Below the pieces are notes generated by a model. It did not search any database. It was not told where the DNA came from and saw nothing but the letters and a program-made list of their open reading frames with translations. From NCBI GenBank assembly GCA_030145625.1, contig JAQYVF010000050.1, positions 1 to 34,479 of the forward strand: DNA of 34,479 nucleotides, given 5' to 3'. Below, one piece after another: positions 17,659 to 25,998 of the stretch (the stretch's first letter is position 1; every line of letters begins with the position of its first letter). The position numbers were made by a program, and so were the translations under genes. This DNA comes from Desulfocapsa sp. Its GTDB lineage: Bacteria > Desulfobacterota > Desulfobulbia > Desulfobulbales > Desulfocapsaceae.

Positions 17659-18822
17659 TTACAAGGAGTCTTGGAGGATTCGTTCTATCAGGGCCGCATC
17701 ATAGTTTTTCATTCTCCAAATTTTTGCAAGGGTGATCGCATTTTCAGCGATCTTGGAGATATCTTCGGAGGGGATAGTTAAGGCAGTGATTGTGGTTGGG
17801 CTGTTAATTTTTGTGAACCAGGCAGTCAGAGCTTCGATACCTTTTGCTGCCTTCTCTTCAATGGATCCTTCACGGATGTCAAAGACCCGTTCACTGAACT
17901 GGGCAAAACGTTCCGGTCGTTGTTTTGCCTGGTAGCGCATCCATCCGGGAATAACAGCAGAGAGCCCTGCACCATGAGGTACATTGTAGAAGGCAGAGAG
18001 GGAGTGTTCGATCATGTGCATGGGAAAACCGACTTTGCCCAGGCCTGCACCGGTGAGGCCGTTTAAGGCCAGGGTGGCAGTCCACATCAGGTCGGCACGA
18101 GCCTGGTAGTCGCCAAGGTCGGCCAGCACACGGTTGCAGCTGTGCATGGCATTAATAACAAGTCCCTCCATGAGCCGGTCCTGGACCGGAGTGGCTGGGT
18201 CTTCCGTGGTAAAATAGAATTCCAGGACATGGGCCACAGCATCCACTGCTCCGTAGGCGGTGTAGTGAGCAGGGACAGAGCAGGTTGTTGCCGGGTCGAG
18301 TATGGAGGTCTTGGGATAGAGGTGTCTGTTGGCAAAACCGAACTTCTGACAGGTGTTCTCGTTGGTGATAACCATACCCGAATTCATTTCCGAGCCGGAG
18401 GCAGCCAGGGTGAGAACCGTAGTCAGGGGGAGGGGAGACTTGACACTTTTCTTGCCGGTGAAAAATTTCCAGACGTCATGTTCCACGGTGGCCCCGGCAC
18501 AGATGGCCTTGGCCTCGTCGATAACAGAGCCTCCGCCTACAGCACAAATCACCTGACATTTTTTTTCTTTGGCAAGCACTATTCCCTCTTTGACGTGGGA
18601 AAGGATTGGGTTGGACAGGACTCCTGGATGTTCTGTTATTTCAGCGCCGGCAGCAGTGAGTGACTGCAGGACTTGATCATATACTCCATTTTTCTTTATC
18701 GAACCGGACCCGTATACCAGGAGGACCTTGGTTCCGAAGAACACGGTTTCCTTGCCGATGGCGGGGATGGTATTGCTGCCGAAAAGGATCTTGGTGGGAT
18801 TATGAAAGACAAAATTTTGCAT
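17659..18822 (-). CDS. iron-containing alcohol dehydrogenase (YqhD/BDH type)
   Basis: The 387 residues fit group III Fe-dependent alcohol dehydrogenases. The nucleotide-binding GGGSVIDEAKAI sits near 95-105; metal ligands appear in AVDAVAHVLEFYF and MHMIEHSLSAFYNVPHGAGL. The opening FHNPTKILFG and the TLAASGSEMNSGMVI segment resemble NAD(P)H-dependent butanol/aldehyde reductases of the YqhD group. The likely role is reversible reduction of aldehydes during fermentation or detoxification. It lies 32 bp downstream of rsmA on the same strand. Confidence 0.92.
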   Translation of the reverse strand: MQNFVFHNPTKILFGSNTIPAIGKETVFFGTKVLLVYGSGSIKKNGVYDQVLQSLTAAGAEITEHPGVLSNPILSHVKEGIVLAKEKKCQVICAVGGGSVIDEAKAICAGATVEHDVWKFFTGKKSVKSPLPLTTVLTLAASGSEMNSGMVITNENTCQKFGFANRHLYPKTSILDPATTCSVPAHYTAYGAVDAVAHVLEFYFTTEDPATPVQDRLMEGLVINAMHSCNRVLADLGDYQARADLMWTATLALNGLTGAGLGKVGFPMHMIEHSLSAFYNVPHGAGLSAVIPGWMRYQAKQRPERFAQFSERVFDIREGSIEEKAAKGIEALTAWFTKINSPTTITALTIPSEDISKIAENAITLAKIWRMKNYDAALIERILQDSL

Positions 18823-18854
18823 GGGATACCGGGGTTAGATATGGCGAAAAGATG

Positions 18855-19742
18855 CTAGAGTAAAGAGGAAAAGACCCTGGTCAGTTTGATGAATTGATCA
18901 AGGTCCAGGACCTCTGCCCGGACGGTGGGGGAGAGGTCTGCACGGACAATGGCATCTTTGGTCAGATTTTTAGTTATCGCCTTGTCTCCTGCAGCCGCAG
19001 CACGAAAAAATCCGGCGGCAGTGAGGGTGTTAAGCAGGGTCTTTCTCCTCTGGCTGAACGCTGCCCGCACGATCTGTTGAAAGAGGCTGTAATCATAGGC
19101 GACTGGGATTTCTTGTTCTTGCTTGTTTTGATTGAATTCAATACGTACCACAACGGAATCGATCTTGGGACGGGGATGAAACTCGGCTGGTTTCAGGGTG
19201 AGCAGTTTTTTTACTGTGGCACAGCTTTTAAGAAGGACAGTGGGAATGCCATACTGCTTGGTTCCAGGCTGGGCTGTCAGTCGATCAGCCACCTCTTTCT
19301 GCAGCATGACGGTGGCCCAGTCCATCTTTTCCTGGTGCTCAATGAGTTTGAAGAGAAAAGGATTGGAAATGGAGTAAGGGAGATTGGCCATGATCTTCAG
19401 CGGTCCCTGGCTTAACCTGAAAAACTCGTCAAAATCGGCCTTGAGAATGTCCTGGTGTAGGAGGGTAACATTATCGGGAAGGTCTTTCTTCTCATGGTGA
19501 AAACGAACCAGTCCGCTGTCCACTTCCAGTCCAATGACTTGACTGGCCTGTTCGGCAATGGGCTGAGTCAGGGCTCCGAGACCTACTCCCACTTCAATGA
19601 TAATATCATCAGGAGTGATTTTACCGCAGCGGGCAACTGCTTCGGCTGTGGATTTATGGACTAAGAAGTTCTGGCCTAATTGTTTTTTTGGCGCAAGCTG
19701 CTCTTCTCGAAGAGATTTTCTGGTTTCACTGTAACGAGTCAT
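18855..19742 (-). CDS. rsmA: 16S rRNA (adenine1518/1519-N6)-dimethyltransferase RsmA
   Basis: The 295-residue protein has the KsgA/RsmA features: KKQLGQNFLVHK, the SAM-binding VGVGLGALTQPIAE, the catalytic NLPYSISNPFLFKLIEH, and PRPKIDSVVVRIEF in the C-terminal part. It dimethylates two adjacent adenines in the 16S rRNA 3' hairpin during 30S maturation. It is followed by the alcohol dehydrogenase gene and preceded by two DUF2062 genes and tsaD on the same strand, a possible operon. Confidence 0.97.
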   Translation of the reverse strand: MTRYSETRKSLREEQLAPKKQLGQNFLVHKSTAEAVARCGKITPDDIIIEVGVGLGALTQPIAEQASQVIGLEVDSGLVRFHHEKKDLPDNVTLLHQDILKADFDEFFRLSQGPLKIMANLPYSISNPFLFKLIEHQEKMDWATVMLQKEVADRLTAQPGTKQYGIPTVLLKSCATVKKLLTLKPAEFHPRPKIDSVVVRIEFNQNKQEQEIPVAYDYSLFQQIVRAAFSQRRKTLLNTLTAAGFFRAAAAGDKAITKNLTKDAIVRADLSPTVRAEVLDLDQFIKLTRVFSSLL

Positions 19743-19772
19743 GGTGGAATTGGTCCTGGCAGAGTGGGTGAT

Positions 19773-20285
19773 TTACTTTTTATTCTGCCGCAGAATATGT
19801 TTTTCCCTGCGTTTTGCTCTGATTTTGATAAATAGGCGCAGGGTGAAGAAATAGAAAATAATAGCTGTGGGCAGGGCAAGAACAATCCCTCCTGTCAGCA
19901 TGACAATGATGACTTCGGATCCAAGGTTGGCCAGCATCTGGAGCGATTCTTTGAATCCCTGGCCGGAAATGATGGCATCAAGGATTCCACCGGTCTTGGC
20001 CCAGGTGATATGATAAGGCGTCAGAAAATTGCCGATGACCATACAGAAGTAGTAGAGAGGAATGTAGGTCAGGGGGTTACTGATGGCCAGACTGGCGAAA
20101 AGACCTGCCATGACTGAGGTCCGGGTGAGAACGCATATGGCAATAATCCCTATGGTGTGTAACGGCATTACCGGCATGGTCCCGATCAGGGCGCCGATAA
20201 AGCTTCCCCAGGCAATTGATTCGGGATCACCTTTAATCCTTACAAATCTGAGATAATAATATTTTTTTAGCCGTGTCAGGTTCAT
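19773..20285 (-). CDS. DUF2062 membrane protein (copy 1)
   Basis: This 170-residue protein begins MNLTRLKKYYYLRFVRIKG, followed by the family segment SIAWGSFIGALIGTMPVMPLH, a central hydrophobic region and a C-terminal membrane helix (VLALPTAIIFYFFTLRLFI) with a basic tail. DUF2062 proteins are small inner-membrane proteins of unknown function. It is clearly paralogous to the gene at 20445-20945 over its full length (compare SNPLTYIPLYYFCMVIGNFLTPY with CNPFTYVPQYYLSTVIGNFITPY, segments under 25 residues each shown only by their shared core NPxTYxPxYY). The gene is 30 bp upstream of rsmA. Confidence 0.82.
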   Translation of the reverse strand: MNLTRLKKYYYLRFVRIKGDPESIAWGSFIGALIGTMPVMPLHTIGIIAICVLTRTSVMAGLFASLAISNPLTYIPLYYFCMVIGNFLTPYHITWAKTGGILDAIISGQGFKESLQMLANLGSEVIIVMLTGGIVLALPTAIIFYFFTLRLFIKIRAKRREKHILRQNKK

Positions 20286-20444
20286 TCAATAATGCGCAAC
20301 GATTCGTTGTCTCGATGAGAGAAAACTCTAGCTGTTAATAAAAAATGTAGTTGTTGATAGTAAGACATATTGAAGAAGAATTTGAAAGATGAAAATTGAT
20401 TCCATTATCATTTTCTTTGTATATTGTTATCAACAACATGCAAA

Positions 20445-20945
20445 TCAGTTGAGGATATGCTTCTCTCTTCGTCTTTCCCGTATTTTAATGAAGAGCCGAA
20501 GAGAGAAAAAATAACTGGCTATGGTAAAAGGCAGGGCGAGGACCGATCCTCCTGCCAGGAGGACAATGACCGCTTCGTAGCCAAGACCGGCTAATGCCTG
20601 CAGAGATTCCAGGAATCCTGGTTTGGCAAGAAGGATGTCTAGTACACTCTTGATTCGTTCCCAGTTGAAGTCATAGGGCGTTATGAAATTACCGATGACC
20701 GTGGAAAGGTAGTACTGGGGGACATAAGTAAAGGGATTGCAGACAATGAGGCTGGCAAGCAATGCGGCTATGGTGGAAGTCCGAGTGAGAAAGGTAACGA
20801 TCAGGTTGATTAGGGTGTGAAAGGGGATAATGGGGGTGATGCCGAAAAAGGTGCCGATGGCAGTTCCCCAGGCAAGGGATTGGGGATCTCCTTTCATCCT
20901 GAGGAATTTCAGATAATAATAACGGCTGGTACGTTTCAGGTTCAT
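20445..20945 (-). CDS. DUF2062 membrane protein (copy 2)
   Basis: The ATG at 20945 is preferred: it gives MNLKRTSRYYYLKFLRMKG, which aligns residue for residue with the start of copy 1. A TTG at 20978 would add 11 residues. The 166-residue protein has the same layout as copy 1, including the NPFTYVPQYY core and the closing basic stretch IKIRERRREKHIL, nearly identical to IKIRAKRREKHIL in copy 1. The start overlaps the end of tsaD by nothing at 20945 and by 22 bp at 20978. Tandem duplication followed by divergence is the simplest explanation. Confidence 0.82.
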   Translation of the reverse strand: MNLKRTSRYYYLKFLRMKGDPQSLAWGTAIGTFFGITPIIPFHTLINLIVTFLTRTSTIAALLASLIVCNPFTYVPQYYLSTVIGNFITPYDFNWERIKSVLDILLAKPGFLESLQALAGLGYEAVIVLLAGGSVLALPFTIASYFFSLRLFIKIRERRREKHILN

Positions 20946-20956
20946 GGGATTGCTTG

Positions 20957-21961
20957 TCAGGAAAGTATGGAACGGCAATAGACATCACGGTCATAGGAAA
21001 AAACCGGGTCCTGTCGATGGGCCTGGATACCGGCGAGAGCTATCATGGCTCCATTGTCGGTACAGTAGCTGGGCCTGGGGAAAAAAAACTGTTTCTGTTC
21101 TTCCCTGCAGCGTTTTTCCATAACCTCTCTTAAACGGGGATTGGAAGAGACCCCCCCGCCCATGACTATGGTGTCAACTCCTTGTTGACGAGCTGCCAGC
21201 AGGGTTTTCTCTACCAGCACTTCTACCACTGCTTCCTGGAATGAGGCGCAGATATCAGAGAGGGGGAGGGAATTGTTTTTTTGTCTCTCTGTATTACAGT
21301 AGTTAAGAACAGCAGTTTTAAGTCCGGAAAAGCTAAAATCCAGGGAACCTTTTTCTAGCCAGGAACGGGGAAAGCGGATAGCATCTGGACTTCCAGATGC
21401 TGCTTCGCGGGAGACTATCGGGCCACCTGGGTAAGAAAAACCAAGGAGTTTCGCTACCTTGTCAAAGGCTTCTCCGGCCGCGTCATCTCTGGTTCTGCCA
21501 AGTAGGGTAAAGGTGGTGAAATCTTTGGCCAGGTAGATGGAACTGGTTCCTCCTGAGACCACCAGAGCGATAAAGGGGAATGATGGCTGTTCTTTTTCGA
21601 GGAAAACCGAGAGGATATGACCTGCCATGTGGTCTACTCCCACACAGGGGGTTTTATGTACAAAAGAAAGCGCCTTGGCATAGGAGAAACCGACCAGAAG
21701 CGAACCGATGAGGCCGGGTCCTTGGGTAACAGCAATGAGACCAATGTCTTCCAGGCTGACTGCAGCCCTTTGCAAGGCCTCATTAACCACTGGGACAATG
21801 GATTCCAGGTGACTTCTTGAGGCAAGTTCGGGAACCACCCCGCCAAAGCGGGTATGTATCTGATCCTGGCTGGTGAGAACGCTTGAGAGCAGAGTGAAAT
21901 CGTCTTTCAGTACTGCTGCAGCCGTATCATCGCAGGAGCTTTCTATTCCAAGGGTCAACAT
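20957..21961 (-). CDS. tsaD: tRNA N6-adenosine threonylcarbamoyltransferase TsaD
   Basis: This is a 334-residue member of the Kae1/TsaD/YgjD family. The sequence shows the opening LTLGIESSCDDTAAAVL, the metal-binding DHMAGHILSVF, ALVVSGGTSSIY, SFSGLKTAVLNY and the nucleotide-binding MGGGVSSNPRLRE. With TsaB and TsaE it transfers the threonylcarbamoyl group to A37 of tRNAs reading ANN codons. It is the first gene of a likely minus-strand unit tsaD-DUF2062-DUF2062-rsmA-ADH. Confidence 0.97.
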   Translation of the reverse strand: MLTLGIESSCDDTAAAVLKDDFTLLSSVLTSQDQIHTRFGGVVPELASRSHLESIVPVVNEALQRAAVSLEDIGLIAVTQGPGLIGSLLVGFSYAKALSFVHKTPCVGVDHMAGHILSVFLEKEQPSFPFIALVVSGGTSSIYLAKDFTTFTLLGRTRDDAAGEAFDKVAKLLGFSYPGGPIVSREAASGSPDAIRFPRSWLEKGSLDFSFSGLKTAVLNYCNTERQKNNSLPLSDICASFQEAVVEVLVEKTLLAARQQGVDTIVMGGGVSSNPRLREVMEKRCREEQKQFFFPRPSYCTDNGAMIALAGIQAHRQDPVFSYDRDVYCRSILS

Positions 21962-22150
21962 GATTATTTTTTTAAAATTGCTTCATTTTGGTTAGTCTTT
22001 GTTCTTTGCCTCCTGATCTCTGGCGGCTGTGTCGGGAGAAATAAATAACTGCTGGCAGAAAAGGAGCAATCAGAGTAAGAGGAGGCCACTATAAAAGCCC
22101 TCTTCCGGAAAGTCAATGGGGCTGATGCATTGAGCGTTAAGAGTGAAAAA

Positions 22151-22189
22151 AATAGTTACGTTAATAGTTACGTTGTTACCTCTGGTAAC
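22151..22189. repeat. 12-bp tandem repeat and small hairpin
   Basis: AATAGTTACGTT is perfectly duplicated at 22151-22162 and 22163-22174. Immediately after, GTTACC (22175-22180) and GGTAAC (22184-22189) form a short hairpin. It lies between the divergent tsaD and moaA genes, next to the large palindrome. Confidence 0.5.
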
Positions 22190-22207
22190 CATAGTGACTG
22201 AGGGTAA

Positions 22208-22388
22208 GGGGCTGTAAAAAAAATAACATGACTGATATTACGCTTAGGTTTGTGCCAGGTTTGGAGGCGGTGATTGAGTAAAACCGCAGGCATAGCAGGG
22301 CTATGTTGAGGATTTTGCGATTGAGCCGCATTCAAACCTGGCCCGAAGATAAGATGTAAGATTGGCCATGTTATTTCATTACAGGCCC
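22208..22388. repeat. 181-bp imperfect palindrome (MITE-like element)
   Basis: The sequence from GGGGCTGTAA (22208) to TTACAGGCCC (22388) folds back on itself almost completely. Matching blocks include ATAACATG, CCAGGTTTG, GCGG, ATTGAG and the perfect centre CATAGCAGGGCTATG at 22291-22305. Size, lack of coding potential and near-symmetry suggest a non-autonomous mobile element or a dispersed hairpin repeat. It ends 23 bp before the moaA start codon. Confidence 0.75.
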
Positions 22389-22411
22389 TAAGTCAAAAAA
22401 CTGGTTTAACG

Positions 22412-23446
22412 ATGAATAAACAAATGAAACCCACGCAAGAAAATAATGAGTTGGTGGACATGTTTTCCCGAACAATTTCCTACCTCCGTCTCTCCCTTAC
22501 TGATCGTTGTAATCTTCGCTGTGTCTACTGTATGCCGGAAGATGGGGAAGAGGGGGGCTTGAAGATTCTGCAGCACAGTGACTTGCTCAGCTATGAAGAA
22601 TTGCTGCGCGTTATCAAGGTGGTTGTAGACATGGGAATGAATAAGCTGCGACTTACCGGAGGTGAACCCCTGGTGCGGCGCGGGGTAATGGATTTTATCG
22701 CAGCTTTGTCAAAAGTAAAGGGTTTGGAAGAGATTCGTCTGACCACCAATGGGGTCCTTCTTCAGGAAAAGGCTGCCGGGTTGTTTGATGCAGGAATCCG
22801 AAAATTGAATATATCCCTTGATACCATGCGGCCCGAACGTTTTAAGGAAATCACCGGAGCGGATCTCTTTGAGCAGGTATGGCAGGGAATTGAAACTGCT
22901 GTGGAATTGGGTTTTGAAATAAAACTCAACGTGGTGGCCATGAAAGGGATCAACGATGATGAGTTCGTGGATTTTGCAAGGCTTGCTTTGGAAAAGCCTT
23001 ATCAGGTGCGTTTCATAGAATTTATGCCGGTAGGTAAGAACAGTACCTGGGATAAACGCTATTATATTCCGTCAACTGAATTAAAGGAAATGATAGGAAA
23101 GGTTGGGACACTGGAGGCCTTGTCCGGTTGTCGGATGGATGGGCCTGCCAAGGTTTATTCTCTTACCGCTGCAGATGGATCCAAGGGAAGAATCGGATTT
23201 ATCAGTCCAATCAGCCATCATTTTTGCGATACATGCAATCGCCTGCGCTTGACCTCAGCAGGGACACTCCGTGCCTGTCTGCTCCATGATCATGAGGCCG
23301 ATCTCAAGGCGCTTTTACGCAGCGGTGGCAGCGACAAAGAGATCAGGGCACTCATTAAACAGACTATTCTCGACAAACCCAAAGGTCACACCCTGGCGGA
23401 AGATCTGGCTAACTGTGAAGGACAGATGTCACGCATCGGTGGATGA
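22412..23446 (+). CDS. moaA: GTP 3',8-cyclase MoaA (molybdenum cofactor biosynthesis)
   Basis: The 344-residue radical-SAM enzyme has the N-terminal cluster motif C33-x3-C37-x2-C40 (DRCNLRCVYC), KLRLTGGEPLVRRGV, and the second cluster motif HFCDTCNRLRLTSAG with RACLL. It ends in the conserved double glycine (MSRIGG). It catalyses the first step of molybdopterin synthesis. It stands alone here, with no other mo-genes in the window. Several ATGs near the start (22412, 22424, 22460) lack a clear Shine-Dalgarno, so the exact start is uncertain. Its end overlaps the convergent pheA gene by 18 bp. Confidence 0.96.
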   Translation: MNKQMKPTQENNELVDMFSRTISYLRLSLTDRCNLRCVYCMPEDGEEGGLKILQHSDLLSYEELLRVIKVVVDMGMNKLRLTGGEPLVRRGVMDFIAALSKVKGLEEIRLTTNGVLLQEKAAGLFDAGIRKLNISLDTMRPERFKEITGADLFEQVWQGIETAVELGFEIKLNVVAMKGINDDEFVDFARLALEKPYQVRFIEFMPVGKNSTWDKRYYIPSTELKEMIGKVGTLEALSGCRMDGPAKVYSLTAADGSKGRIGFISPISHHFCDTCNRLRLTSAGTLRACLLHDHEADLKALLRSGGSDKEIRALIKQTILDKPKGHTLAEDLANCEGQMSRIGG

Positions 23447-24526
23447 GTCTGTTCTTGGGTAGGAGCCCAGCCATTCAAAATAGGAGCAGACCTCTTTTAA
23501 GGTTTCACAGCAATCCTTGATCTTCGTGTCATCTATATGGCCCATCAGGTCGATGAAAAAGAGATACTTCCAGTGTTTGCCTTTGATGGGGCGCGATTCG
23601 ATCTTGGCCAGGTTGATGTCTGCGTCGGAGAGGATAGTGAGTATTTCGTTTAAAGCTCCGGGGCGATCCATGAGTCCAAGGAGAAGAGATGTCCTGTCCG
23701 CACCACTTGCTGAAGGCGACTCCTTGCCGATGACCAGGAAGCGGGTGGTGTTGCCGCGATAATCCTCTATGCCGCTGACCACCACCTGCAGATCATAGGT
23801 TTTGATGGCAAGTGATGTGGCGATTGCTCCGATGTTGGGGTTGTTGGCTGCCATTTGGGCTGCCGCACCTGTGGAAAAGACCGGCAGGGTGGGGCGGGAA
23901 GGGAGATGCTTGCGCAGCCATTCACGACACTGGGCCAGGGGTTGAGCATGGGATGCCACGGTCTGAATATCGTTGATGTCGCCTGAACGGCAGACCAGAT
24001 TGTGGGTGATATCCATCCGCATTTCCCCGCAGATCTTGATCTTATACTTCATGAAGGAGTCAAGGGTGGAAAAGACTGCTCCTTCAATGGAGTTCTCCAC
24101 AGGGACGATACCGTAGTCGGTACGCCCTTTTTCCACCTCGGAAAACACCTCGTCGATGGATTCCATAGGGCTGTAAGTGGCTGAATGACCGAAGTACTTT
24201 ACTCCTGCAAGATGGCTGAAGGTCGCTTCCGGTCCCAGGTAGGAGACGTTGATCTTTTGCTGAGAGAGCCTGCAGGTAGTGATGATCTCATGAAAAATTG
24301 AGTGGAGCGCCTTGTCAGGGAAAGCTCCGTTGTTCAAGCCGGTCAGGCGCTGGTATATCTGTCTTTCCCGCAGGGGGTCCCATTTGGCTCGTTTGCTCTC
24401 GTCTTTGAGTTGACCGATGGATTTGGCCAGTGCCAGTCTCTCTTTAAGAAGATCAAGAACCTGGTTGTCTATACTGTCGATACCGTCTCGTACCGTTGTG
24501 ATGTCGTCGGCATTTTCTTTTGCCAT
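23429..24526 (-). CDS. pheA: bifunctional chorismate mutase / prephenate dehydratase
   Basis: This 365-residue protein has an N-terminal chorismate mutase (about 10-95: IDSIDNQVLDLLKERLALAK). A prephenate dehydratase domain follows (about 98-280: VSYLGPEATFSHLA, PVENSIEGAV, and the catalytic NTTRFLVIG). A C-terminal ACT domain (about 290-360) carries RPGALNEIL and KIESRP, the phenylalanine-binding site for feedback inhibition. It makes phenylpyruvate from chorismate. It converges on moaA, sharing the last 18 bp. Confidence 0.96.
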   Translation of the reverse strand: MAKENADDITTVRDGIDSIDNQVLDLLKERLALAKSIGQLKDESKRAKWDPLRERQIYQRLTGLNNGAFPDKALHSIFHEIITTCRLSQQKINVSYLGPEATFSHLAGVKYFGHSATYSPMESIDEVFSEVEKGRTDYGIVPVENSIEGAVFSTLDSFMKYKIKICGEMRMDITHNLVCRSGDINDIQTVASHAQPLAQCREWLRKHLPSRPTLPVFSTGAAAQMAANNPNIGAIATSLAIKTYDLQVVVSGIEDYRGNTTRFLVIGKESPSASGADRTSLLLGLMDRPGALNEILTILSDADINLAKIESRPIKGKHWKYLFFIDLMGHIDDTKIKDCCETLKEVCSYFEWLGSYPRTDSSTDA

Positions 24527-24813
24527 TTAGATTCCTTCTTGAGTATGATCGTAAATAAGTAATTAGGGTCATAAATACATATGAGGAAAAAATACAATAA
24601 CATCGGAATGTAGGTCAAAGAAAAAAGTATGTCAAGGTGTAAAAAAGGACTGGTATAAGCGTCCCCGGCAGGATATGATCAGGACTGCTTTTTTTTTAAG
24701 ATACGGCTTATGTAAAGCCGGTGGGAGTTCTTCAAGCAAACCAGTCTCGTCTGTTTTTATAGTTTTTAGTTAACATAAAAACAGTAAAATGCATATAAAA
24801 GAGAAAACGACTC

Positions 24814-25998
24814 ATGAGCGACAAACCAGTACAGAAGAGTTACGAGGAAATTAATGCCAGAATTAAGGCCGGTGAGGCAGTCATTGTCACGGCTGAAGAG
24901 ATGGTTGATATCGTTAAAGCGAAGGGTGCAGAGGGTGCGGCCAGAGAAGTTGACGTAGTGACCACCGGAACCTTTTCGCCCATGTGCTCCTCCGGCGCTT
25001 TTCTTAACTTTGGCCAGATGACTCCTACTATTAAGGCCTCTAAAGTATGGATAAACAAGGTTGCCGCCTATGCAGGTTTAGCAGCTGTGGATGCTTACAT
25101 CGGGGCCACTGAGCCTGCTGAAGATGATCCTTTGAACAAGGTCTATCCGGGTGAGTTTCGTTATGGCGGAGGTCACGTGATTGAGGATCTGTTGGCTGGA
25201 AAGAAACTTTTGTTTGAGGCCAAGGCCTATGGGACTGACTGTTATTTGGCAACCAAGATGAAAAAGGAGCTCACCCTGGCAGATCTCCCCTATGCTTTGC
25301 TCTGCAACCCGAGAAACGGTTATCAGAATTATAACTGTGCGGTGAACCTGTCGGACAAAACTGTTCACACCTATATGGGAACTCTCAAGCCACACTGTCG
25401 AAATGCCAATTACTGCAGTGCAGGTGAATTGAGTCCTCTTTTTAATGATCCCCATTATCAAACAATCGGTGTCGGCACCAGGATTTTTCTGGGGGGCGGT
25501 ATCGGCTATGTGACCTGGCATGGGACACAGCATAACCCTAACGCATCCCGGGCTGAGAATGGAACACCGGTACGGCCGGCAGGAACTCTTATGGTCCAGG
25601 GGGATTTGAAACAGATGTCCGCACGGTGGATTCGTGGTGTTTCAATCCTCGGATACGGCAACACCCTGGCTGTGGGAATGGGGGTCCCTATTCCCATTCT
25701 CAATAGTAAAATGGCCGCCTATACCGGAGTTTCTGATGCGGAACTATTTACTCAGGTTATTGACTACGGGTTTGATTATTCAAACGGTATCTCCAGAACC
25801 TATGGTGAAGTGAGCTATGCTCAGTTGAAATCGGGTACCATTGAGGTAAACGGTAAGAAGGTGATCACTGCTCCGCTGTCCAGTCTTCCCATGGCTCGGG
25901 AAATTGCAGAAACACTTAAATCCTGGATGAAGGATGGTAAATTTTTCCTCAACCCGCCGGCTCAATTGCTACCTGATGCAGACGAGTGTAAGGGATAG
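24814..25998 (+). CDS. DUF39 homocysteine biosynthesis protein
   Basis: The 394-residue protein matches the DUF39 family, which in methanogens (MA1821) takes part in making homocysteine from aspartate semialdehyde and sulfide. The two family cysteines are visible: C58 in TFSPMCSSGAF and C143 in YGTDCYLA. Other conserved blocks are GGGIGYVTWHGTQHNP and GVSILGYGNTLAVGMGVPIP. It consists of the core domain only, without a CBS or ferredoxin fusion. The stop directly abuts the larE start, indicating coupling. The role in sulfide-dependent methionine synthesis is by family, not proven here. Confidence 0.9.
   Translation: MSDKPVQKSYEEINARIKAGEAVIVTAEEMVDIVKAKGAEGAAREVDVVTTGTFSPMCSSGAFLNFGQMTPTIKASKVWINKVAAYAGLAAVDAYIGATEPAEDDPLNKVYPGEFRYGGGHVIEDLLAGKKLLFEAKAYGTDCYLATKMKKELTLADLPYALLCNPRNGYQNYNCAVNLSDKTVHTYMGTLKPHCRNANYCSAGELSPLFNDPHYQTIGVGTRIFLGGGIGYVTWHGTQHNPNASRAENGTPVRPAGTLMVQGDLKQMSARWIRGVSILGYGNTLAVGMGVPIPILNSKMAAYTGVSDAELFTQVIDYGFDYSNGISRTYGEVSYAQLKSGTIEVNGKKVITAPLSSLPMAREIAETLKSWMKDGKFFLNPPAQLLPDADECKG

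Noticed and set aside
22190-22411. molybdenum-cofactor riboswitch upstream of moaA
   Set aside because: The only structure seen is the long palindrome, whose symmetry and ends look like a repeat element; I could not match the Moco aptamer pattern.
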